6,335 bases of DNA from DATKDU01 sp035512595 (GTDB lineage: Bacteria > Planctomycetota > Planctomycetia > Pirellulales > Pirellulaceae): NCBI GenBank assembly GCA_035512595.1, contig DATKDU010000225.1, positions 1 to 6,335 of the forward strand. The letters run 5' to 3'. Below the pieces are notes generated by a model. It saw nothing but the letters and a program-made list of their open reading frames with translations, was not told the DNA's origin and searched no databases. Position numbers and translations under genes: made by a program. This document shows, piece by piece, positions 1 through 4,135 of this stretch; within the stretch, counting starts at the first letter, position 1; each line of letters starts with the position of its first letter.

Positions 1-1292
1 TGCGTATCGACGTCGCTGATCGGCTGCGTCCGGTCGGCAATGCAGTCGAAGAAATTGGCCATGTGATTGCCGGGCTTCTTCCCCTTGTAGAGCTTGGCGA
101 TCGTTCCTTCCGGCAGCGGATTGTCCTTCATCATCTCGGCCACGGCCGTCCCCTTCTCGTCTCGCAGGTCGCCGCGGCTGACGAAGATCGTCCCCTCGGT
201 CCCCTCGATCGTGATGCCGTTCTCGCCGTCGCTGAGAACGTGCAGGGCGACGCCATTGGGAAATGCAGCCTCGATGTGGAACTTCGTCGCCGCGTTGTAG
301 CGATTCGTCACCGTCGGCCAGCCGTCCTGATACGGCACTGGGTGCTCGGCAGTGCCGCCGATGCTCGTCGGGCCGCTCTTGTCCATGCCGATGGCCCACT
401 GGGCGATGTCGATGTGATGGGCCCCCCAGTCGGTCATCTTGCCGCCGGAGTATTCGTACCACCAGCGAAACTCGTAGTGCGTCCGCGACTCGCGGTAGCG
501 TTTGTTGTTGCCGAACTCCCCTTCGACGTAATCGACGAGAGGGGCCTGCCCGAGCCACATGTCCCAGTTGAGCTGGCTGGGGACTGGGGCCTTGGGAATC
601 TCGCCGCTGCCGGGTGCGCCGCCGATCACGCAGCGGACCGTTTTGATCTCGCCCAGGCGGCCGAGCTGCGCCAGCGCGATGGCGTGCAGGAACTGCTGCT
701 GGACGCGCTGCTCCTTCTCTTGCCCCTCTTTCTTGTTGACGCGGGCGCTCATCTCGCTCCGCTGTTGCGTGCCAACCTGGAAAACGCGGCCGGTCTCCTT
801 GAGGACTTTGAGGATTTGCTTCCCTTCGTCGATGGTCAGCGTCAGCGGCTTCTCGCAGTAGACGTCCTTGCCCGCCCGCATGGCGTCGATGGCAATCTTC
901 GTGTGCCAGTGATCCGGCGTGACGATTGTCACGACATCGATGTCTTTCCGATCGAGCAGCTTGCGATAATCTTCAAAGACCTCCACTTCTCGCTCGCGTC
1001 CCGGCTGGCTCTGCCGCTTGAGACCAGTTTCCTTCCCCTTGGCGGCATGTTCGGCATCGACGTCGCAGACCGCCACGCAATCGGCAAAGTTCATCGCTTG
1101 CGGTCCGACGGCATCCCAGCGATCGCCGGTGCCGATGCAGCCCAGGATCCGCCGGTCGTTTTTGCTCTTCGTGGCCGCATCCTGGCCGCTGACCGGCGAC
1201 TGCCAGAAGAAATAGGGAGTCGTGGCAGCAACTCCGGCGATAGCAGAGGCCGACTTCAAAAAGCGACGACGCGAAACAGACTGGCGGCTCAT
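1..1292 (-). CDS. Tat-exported Gfo/Idh/MocA family oxidoreductase (3' end missing)
   Basis: An uninterrupted minus-strand frame of 430 codons runs from ATG at 1292-1290 off the left edge. The N-terminus has a twin-arginine motif, SRRRFLK (residues 7-13), then a hydrophobic stretch (about 14-30), so export across the inner membrane is likely. A Rossmann NAD(P)-binding fold follows: GCIGTGDRW (51-59), the strand ending VCDVD (75-79), TPDHWH (135-140) and the family hallmark CEKPL (146-150). The C-terminal substrate domain includes DWGAHHIDIAQW (288-299), whose His/Asp residues are at the usual catalytic location. The visible end, PISDVDT, resembles the family's C-terminal PISDV-x-THHR region, so perhaps 30 residues are missing. 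The classic GxGxxG ends in Trp rather than Gly. There is only a weak Shine-Dalgarno. Family assignment is firm. The substrate, probably a sugar or sugar derivative, cannot be read from sequence. It lies downstream of the TIM-barrel gene on the same strand, 173 nt away. Confidence 0.93.
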   Translation of the reverse strand, partial: MSRQSVSRRRFLKSASAIAGVAATTPYFFWQSPVSGQDAATKSKNDRRILGCIGTGDRWDAVGPQAMNFADCVAVCDVDAEHAAKGKETGLKRQSQPGREREVEVFEDYRKLLDRKDIDVVTIVTPDHWHTKIAIDAMRAGKDVYCEKPLTLTIDEGKQILKVLKETGRVFQVGTQQRSEMSARVNKKEGQEKEQRVQQQFLHAIALAQLGRLGEIKTVRCVIGGAPGSGEIPKAPVPSQLNWDMWLGQAPLVDYVEGEFGNNKRYRESRTHYEFRWWYEYSGGKMTDWGAHHIDIAQWAIGMDKSGPTSIGGTAEHPVPYQDGWPTVTNRYNAATKFHIEAAFPNGVALHVLSDGENGITIEGTEGTIFVSRGDLRDEKGTAVAEMMKDNPLPEGTIAKLYKGKKPGNHMANFFDCIADRTQPISDVDT

Positions 1293-1389
1293 AGTAATCT
1301 CGGCAGAAAAGGGAGAGGGATCGGCACCTGAAAGGACGCCGGTAGTTTACTCTCCGCATGGCACGGATTCCAGCAGCGCGCACCTGCGG

Positions 1390-1415
1390 AAGGGGTCGGG
1401 AGCTCCCGACCCCTT
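1390..1415. repeat. Perfect 26-nt palindrome between the two minus-strand genes
   Basis: The 13-nt arm AAGGGGTCGGGAG is followed at once by its exact reverse complement (centre between 1402 and 1403). As RNA on either strand it would form a very GC-rich stem. It lies about 50 nt after the stop of the TIM-barrel gene and about 100 nt before the oxidoreductase start. It could therefore act as a minus-strand transcription terminator or mRNA 3'-end stabiliser, but only two T residues follow on either strand. It may equally be a dispersed genomic repeat. The palindrome is seen directly; its role is inferred. Confidence 0.6.
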
Positions 1416-1438
1416 GATACGGCCACATTCGCGAAATT

Positions 1439-1464
1439 GGGCACTCGCGGAGCGCGTGCCCTAC
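1439..1464 (-). repeat. Short hairpin repeat, copy A
   Basis: Stem arms at 1439-1448 and 1452-1461 with a 3-nt loop; nine of ten pairs match (1446-1455 region has one C in place of A). Read on the minus strand it starts GTAGGGCAC, has loop TCC and ends GAGTGCCC. It begins one base after the stop codon of the TIM-barrel gene. The same unit recurs at 3910-3935 and 4008-4033. A terminator or 3'-end stabiliser role is possible, but no T-run follows. Confidence 0.7.
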
Positions 1465-1465
1465 G

Positions 1466-2350
1466 CTATGGCGTCCCAACCGCCTTGGGCGTGCCGTCAA
1501 TTCCCGCTGCTGTCCAGAGCGTGTCGAGCGCGGCAGCCGCCTTCTTGATCAGTTCCTCGCGCTTCAGATCCTTGTACGGCGTCGGATGGGCGGCAACCGA
1601 GACCGGCCCTTCGTAAGCCATCTCTTCGAGCAAGCTCAGGTAGGCGGCGCAATCGATCTGGCCGCCGTCACCGGGAATCAGGCGCTGCTCTTCCTTCGCC
1701 GCGGAGATTTCCACGTCACTCGGCAGGTCCGATAGCCGCACGCCGACAATCTGCTCGCCGCGCAGCGCCCGCAGCTTGTCCACCGTGCCGCCGCCGACGT
1801 GCCAGTTCCAGACGTCGAGGATCAGGCCGACGTTGTCGGCGCCGATCGACTGGATTAACATCAGCAGCGGATCGGCCTGGCAGATGAACTGATAACCGCC
1901 GTTGTTGCGGCGCTCCTCGGCGGCATAGAAATCGAGCCCCAGCATAACTCCCCGCTCGGCCAGGGCGCCAGCCAACTCGCGGAGGCGTTCGACCATGAAC
2001 TTGAAATTATCGTGGAAAGGGAGCTCGTCGCTGGTCGGCAGGACGGTCGTGTAGCAGCGATTGGCCCCTAATGCGGTCGCCACGTTGAGCATCTTGGGAA
2101 GCTCGGCCAGATCGGCCTTGAAGTCGGCATCCGAGCCGGCCCAGCGGACCGGAAGCTCGAATCCACCGAGCTTGATCGGTGCGCTAAGAATGTACCGGGT
2201 GGCGGCCTCAATGCCGCTGATATCCGCCCGCTTGACCGCCTCCTTGATGTCGATGTCCATGCCCTTGAAGCGATAGGTCATGGTGATCTCAAGCAGCTCG
2301 CCCTGTCTTCCAGAAATCCCTAGTGTGAAAGGACTTAGGTTCTTATACAT
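1466..2350 (-). CDS. Sugar phosphate isomerase/epimerase-like TIM-barrel protein
   Basis: This 294-aa protein resembles the AP-endonuclease-2 / xylose-isomerase-like TIM-barrel superfamily, which isomerises or epimerises sugars and inositol derivatives using a bound metal. Visible family segments are GLDFYAAEE (138-146), LILDVWNWHVGGG (176-188), VGVRLSDLPSD (202-212), the RLIPGDGGQID loop (223-233) and GPVSVAAHP (248-256), followed by the helical C-terminus ending DTLWTAAGI. ATG at 2350 is chosen over the longer reading frame from 2455 because GGAGG (2362-2358) sits 7 nt upstream and the extra 35 residues do not look like the family. No signal peptide is seen, so a cytoplasmic location is likely. 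Several usual metal-ligand positions look substituted (Asp140, Asn182, Arg205, Ala253), so activity may differ from that of classical members. Its neighbour on the same strand is an oxidoreductase; this pairing is common in sugar catabolism loci. The exact substrate is unknown. Confidence 0.88.
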   Translation of the reverse strand: MYKNLSPFTLGISGRQGELLEITMTYRFKGMDIDIKEAVKRADISGIEAATRYILSAPIKLGGFELPVRWAGSDADFKADLAELPKMLNVATALGANRCYTTVLPTSDELPFHDNFKFMVERLRELAGALAERGVMLGLDFYAAEERRNNGGYQFICQADPLLMLIQSIGADNVGLILDVWNWHVGGGTVDKLRALRGEQIVGVRLSDLPSDVEISAAKEEQRLIPGDGGQIDCAAYLSLLEEMAYEGPVSVAAHPTPYKDLKREELIKKAAAALDTLWTAAGIDGTPKAVGTP

Positions 2351-2355
2351 GCGCT

Positions 2356-2362
2356 CTCCTCC
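2356..2362 (-). promoter_or_regulatory. Strong Shine-Dalgarno of the TIM-barrel gene
   Basis: Minus-strand GGAGGAG lies 5-7 nt before ATG at 2350. This is the strongest ribosome binding site in the window. It fixes the start of the TIM-barrel gene at 2350 rather than at the upstream in-frame ATG at 2455. Confidence 0.8.
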
Positions 2363-2393
2363 CCGATCGGTTCGGTGATGAACTTCCCTCCAT

Positions 2394-2414
2394 TCAGGCG
2401 GTCCGGACGCCTGA
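2394..2414. repeat. Inverted repeat in the leader of the TIM-barrel gene
   Basis: The arms TCAGGCG (2394-2400) and CGCCTGA (2408-2414) are separated by GTCCGGA. It lies about 45-65 nt upstream of the TIM-barrel ATG and just downstream of the candidate -10 at 2434-2429. It could be an operator or a leader hairpin. The symmetry is seen directly; the regulatory role is inferred. Confidence 0.4.
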
Positions 2415-2428
2415 TCCGCGAAGGATCG

Positions 2429-2456
2429 ATTATGCCGCAGAGGGGCAGGCGGCAAA
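2429..2456 (-). promoter_or_regulatory. Candidate promoter for the TIM-barrel gene
   Basis: A minus-strand CATAAT (2434-2429) matches five of six bases of the sigma70 -10 box. A weak -35, TTTGCC (2456-2451), lies 16 nt upstream. The implied leader to the ATG at 2350 is about 70 nt and contains the inverted repeat at 2394-2414. The -35 is poor, so this is tentative. Confidence 0.3.
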
Positions 2457-2502
2457 AGGGGACCCCGTGGGTGCTGACTTCCAGTCCCCGACGATCGATC
2501 GC

Positions 2503-2533
2503 CCCTAACCTGCGCGGCTGCGGCCTGTTAGGG
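2503..2533. repeat. Inverted repeat CCCTAAC-N17-GTTAGGG upstream of uppP
   Basis: Perfect 7-nt arms at 2503-2509 and 2527-2533 are separated by 17 nt, about 66 nt before the uppP ATG. Directly after it is a -10-like TAGACT (2534-2539), but no matching -35 is seen 16-18 nt upstream. The spacing and core match the inverted repeat just after uppP (3387-3419). It may be an operator, the end of a leader structure, or a member of a dispersed hairpin family. Confidence 0.45.
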
Positions 2534-2598
2534 TAGACTTGCCGGCCCCCGCGGCGGGCCATTTTACTGCAAATCGCACTCCATTTTCCCAAATTCCC

Positions 2599-3387
2599 AT
2601 GGATTCGGCCTGGCAGGTGTTCGTGCTGGCGGTGGTGCAAGGGATCACCGAGTTCCTGCCGATCAGTTCCTCTGGCCACTTGCTGCTCTTGGCGACGTGG
2701 ATGCAGGGGGGAAAGACACCCGCGGAAACGCCCGACCTGACGATTGTCCTGCACGTGGGGACGCTGCTGTCGATCGTCGTCTATTACCGGCGGCAGATTG
2801 TCGGCCTGGTGATGCACGATTGGCGGACCATCGGCCTGATCGTCGTGGGGACGCTGCCGGCCGTCGTGATCGGCCTGCCGATGAAGATGACCGAGTGGGG
2901 GGAAGCGATCCTCAACAGCACGCTGCTGGCGGCAGTCTGTTTGTCAGTTACCGGATTGATTTTACTGGCGGTGGGCCGCATGAATCCGGGGGAAATGACC
3001 TACGCCAAGATGCCCTGGTCGAGTGCCATTTGGATCGGCATTGCGCAGTCATTGGCCCTGCTGCCGGGCCTGTCTCGCAGCGGCACGACGATTGCCGCCG
3101 GGCTGGGGCTGGGTCTGGCTCGGCCGCAGTCGGCGACCTTTTCATTTCTGCTGGCGATCCCGGCACTGTCCGGAGCCGGAGTGCTCGGGGGACTGCTCCT
3201 CTTAAAAAGCCCAACGATTTCCACGCCGCCGTGGCAACTGGCGATGGGGGCCGGCGTGTCGTTCGTGGTTGGTTTGGCAGCCCTGTGGTGGCTCAATCAC
3301 TGGCTGGCCAAGGGGCGGATCCACCTGTTTGGGTGGTATTGCATCGCACTAGGGCTGGTGGTGCTGGGACTGGAGTTGTTCCGGTAG
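2599..3387 (+). CDS. uppP: Undecaprenyl-diphosphatase (BacA/UppP family)
   Basis: A 262-aa integral membrane protein that hydrolyses undecaprenyl pyrophosphate to undecaprenyl phosphate, recycling the lipid carrier for peptidoglycan and other surface polymers. Extra copies of this family confer bacitracin tolerance. Both signatures are present: the (E/Q)xxxE region QGITEFLPISSSGH (residues 14-27, with Gln14, Glu18 and His27) and PGLSRSGTT (156-164, with the essential Arg160). Repeated hydrophobic segments span almost the whole length, as expected for about eight membrane passes, and the size is normal (family about 260-275). ATG at 2599 is chosen because MDSAWQVFVLAVVQG aligns with the family N-terminus. 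A TTG at 2539 would add 20 unrelated residues. No Shine-Dalgarno is visible. The gene is divergent from the TIM-barrel gene and is followed by a hairpin that begins in its stop codon, so it is probably a single-gene unit. Confidence 0.96.
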   Translation: MDSAWQVFVLAVVQGITEFLPISSSGHLLLLATWMQGGKTPAETPDLTIVLHVGTLLSIVVYYRRQIVGLVMHDWRTIGLIVVGTLPAVVIGLPMKMTEWGEAILNSTLLAAVCLSVTGLILLAVGRMNPGEMTYAKMPWSSAIWIGIAQSLALLPGLSRSGTTIAAGLGLGLARPQSATFSFLLAIPALSGAGVLGGLLLLKSPTISTPPWQLAMGAGVSFVVGLAALWWLNHWLAKGRIHLFGWYCIALGLVVLGLELFR

Positions 3388-3419
3388 CGCTAACCGGTTG
3401 TCACGTCGGACGTTAGCGC
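3387..3419. repeat. Inverted repeat immediately after uppP, possible terminator
   Basis: The arms GCGCTAAC (3387-3394) and GTTAGCGC (3412-3419) are perfect 8-nt complements with a 17-nt loop. The first arm begins on the last base of the uppP TAG. Position favours a 3'-end hairpin or terminator for uppP, but no T-tract follows (GGGGTAAG instead). The same CTAAC-N17-GTTAG layout occurs upstream of uppP at 2503-2533. Confidence 0.5.
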
Positions 3420-3436
3420 GGGGTAAGCGCGCACTC

Positions 3437-3514
3437 CACAAGCCTGATGCGCAAGCGAAGGAAAGGCCCTTTTGGCAAGTGGCGAGCGATCCTCGCTTGC
3501 GCGTCGAGCTTGTG
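3437..3514. repeat. Imperfect inverted repeat with 21-nt arms
   Basis: The arms at 3437-3457 and 3494-3514 pair at 18 of 21 positions. They comprise CACAAGC with GCTTGTG and GCGCAAGCG with CGCTTGCGC, joined by a mismatched 5-nt centre. The spacer is 36 nt. It lies between uppP and the rplU promoter, and no open frame in it looks like a gene. Mismatches in the middle of otherwise matched arms suggest a degenerating repeat, for example a small dispersed element. A long hairpin terminator upstream of rplU is an alternative. Confidence 0.5.
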
Positions 3515-3524
3515 AGTCCGCGGC

Positions 3525-3553
3525 TTTACACGTTCCAAACGGGCCGATAAACT
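3525..3553 (+). promoter_or_regulatory. Sigma70-type promoter of rplU
   Basis: TTTACA (3525-3530, five of six bases of the -35 consensus) and TAAACT (3548-3553, four of six of the -10) are separated by exactly 17 nt. Transcription would begin near 3560, giving a very short leader that just includes the AGGAG ribosome binding site at 3566-3570. This is the best promoter in the window and suggests that rplU is transcribed independently of uppP. Confidence 0.6.
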
Positions 3554-3576
3554 CTAGGTTTCCCCAGGAGCCAGCA

Positions 3577-3897
3577 ATGTACGCGGTTATCGCTGCCGAC
3601 GGTCGCCAGTATAAGGTCGAAGAGGGTCAGATCGTGCAGATCGACTTCCGCGACGATGCGAAGGACGGCGACTCGATCACGTTCGACCAGATCCTGTGTC
3701 TCTCCGGCAACGGCAGCGTGAAAATCGGCAAGCCGACGGTCGCCGGGGCGAGCGTCACGGCGGAAGTGCAGCAATCGGAGCTCAAAGGGGAGAAGCTCTA
3801 CATCCAGAAGTTCCGCCGCCGCAAGAATTACCGCCGCCGCACGGGCCACCGCCAGAAATACACCAAGGTCAAGATCACCGGTATTGCCGGGCTGTAG
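3577..3897 (+). CDS. rplU: 50S ribosomal protein L21 (bL21)
   Basis: A 106-aa protein of the large ribosomal subunit that binds 23S rRNA; the length matches the family (about 100-105 aa). The N-terminus MYAVIAADGRQYKVEEGQIV is typical of L21. The basic C-terminal signature KFRRRKNYRRRTGHRQ (78-93) followed by KYTKVKITGI (94-103) is the conserved L21 rRNA-binding tail. ATG at 3577 is preceded by AGGAG (3566-3570) at 6 nt. The open frame extends upstream to 3472, but that part runs through the promoter and the inverted repeat and is not L21-like. In most bacteria rpmA (L27) follows directly; here the next 238 nt contain no L27 frame, only hairpin repeats and then pckA. Confidence 0.97.
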   Translation: MYAVIAADGRQYKVEEGQIVQIDFRDDAKDGDSITFDQILCLSGNGSVKIGKPTVAGASVTAEVQQSELKGEKLYIQKFRRRKNYRRRTGHRQKYTKVKITGIAGL

Positions 3898-3909
3898 CCG
3901 AACTCGCCC

Positions 3910-3935
3910 GTAGAGCACTCGCTCCGCGAGTGCTC
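3910..3935 (+). repeat. Short hairpin repeat, copy B
   Basis: The perfect 10-bp stem GAGCACTCGC (3913-3922) / GCGAGTGCTC (3926-3935) has loop TCC and is preceded by GTA. It starts 12 nt after the rplU stop, in the same orientation relative to the upstream gene as copy A. Relative to copy C, one G-C pair of the stem is an A-T pair, with both arms changed together. It could act as an rplU 3'-end hairpin. No T-run follows. Confidence 0.7.
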
Positions 3936-4007
3936 ACACGTCTTCGATTCACGCAAATTCATTGCGGATGCGTGCCGCTCGTCTTTTGCGCCCGTCCATG
4001 CCCTCTT

Positions 4008-4033
4008 GGGCACTCGCGGAGCGAGTGCCCTAC
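4008..4033 (-). repeat. Short hairpin repeat, copy C
   Basis: The perfect 10-bp stem GGGCACTCGC (4008-4017) / GCGAGTGCCC (4021-4030) has loop GGA and is followed by TAC. Read on the minus strand it is GTAGGGCAC...TCC...GAGTGCCC, the same unit as copies A and B. It is therefore inverted relative to copy B, from which it is separated by 72 nt. It lies about 100 nt upstream of the pckA start. Confidence 0.7.
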
Positions 4034-4036
4034 AAT
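4031..4036 (+). promoter_or_regulatory. Possible -10 box upstream of pckA
   Basis: TACAAT matches five of six bases of the -10 consensus and sits about 100 nt before the pckA start, at the edge of hairpin repeat copy C. The only -35-like sequence, TTGGGC (4006-4011), is 19 nt away and poor, and it belongs to the repeat. A promoter here would have the hairpin between its two boxes. Tentative. Confidence 0.25.
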
Positions 4037-4094
4037 AAATCGTATTGGCCGCTTTCTAGGGCTGCGGGTATCGTTCAGGCTGCTGGCGGGCTGA

Positions 4095-4109
4095 ATTGCC
4101 GCCGGCAAT
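4095..4109. repeat. Small palindrome in the pckA leader
   Basis: The 15-nt sequence ATTGCCGCCGGCAAT is symmetrical apart from its central base and ends 26 nt before the pckA ATG at 4136. It could be an operator half-site pair or a leader hairpin near the ribosome binding site. It could also be chance in GC-rich DNA. Confidence 0.3.
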
Positions 4110-4125
4110 GAGTCCCTGTCCGCAT

Positions 4126-4130
4126 GGAGG
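4126..4130 (+). promoter_or_regulatory. Shine-Dalgarno deciding the pckA start
   Basis: GGAGG lies 5 nt before ATG at 4136. It overlaps the first codons of an in-frame ATG at 4124, which has no ribosome binding site of its own. This favours 4136 over 4124. A third candidate, ATG at 4202, lacks a Shine-Dalgarno but lies close to where conserved sequence begins. Confidence 0.55.
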
Positions 4131-4135
4131 CTGCC

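Noticed and set aside
63..1331. A 422-codon plus-strand open frame opposite the oxidoreductase
   Set aside because: It is antisense to a clearly recognisable Gfo/Idh/MocA gene with Tat signal, Rossmann fold and CEKP motif. Its translation has no recognisable domain and is the kind of long shadow frame expected in GC-rich coding DNA.
973..1500. A minus-strand frame spanning the gap between the oxidoreductase and the TIM-barrel gene
   Set aside because: It is in a different frame from the oxidoreductase, runs through both palindromes, and its Cys/Arg-rich translation is not protein-like. I see no gene in 1293-1465.
2539..2598. Upstream TTG start for uppP
   Set aside because: It would add 20 residues that do not resemble the family. 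The ATG at 2599 places the conserved N-terminal helix and QGITEF motif where they normally occur.
2335..2817. A minus-strand frame across the divergent gap into uppP
   Set aside because: It overlaps the promoter region and the 5' part of uppP and resembles no known protein. The gap is better explained by regulatory sequence.
3696..4094. Possible rpmA or other gene after rplU
   Set aside because: The frame overlaps rplU out of phase, lacks the conserved N-terminus of L27, and crosses both hairpin repeats.
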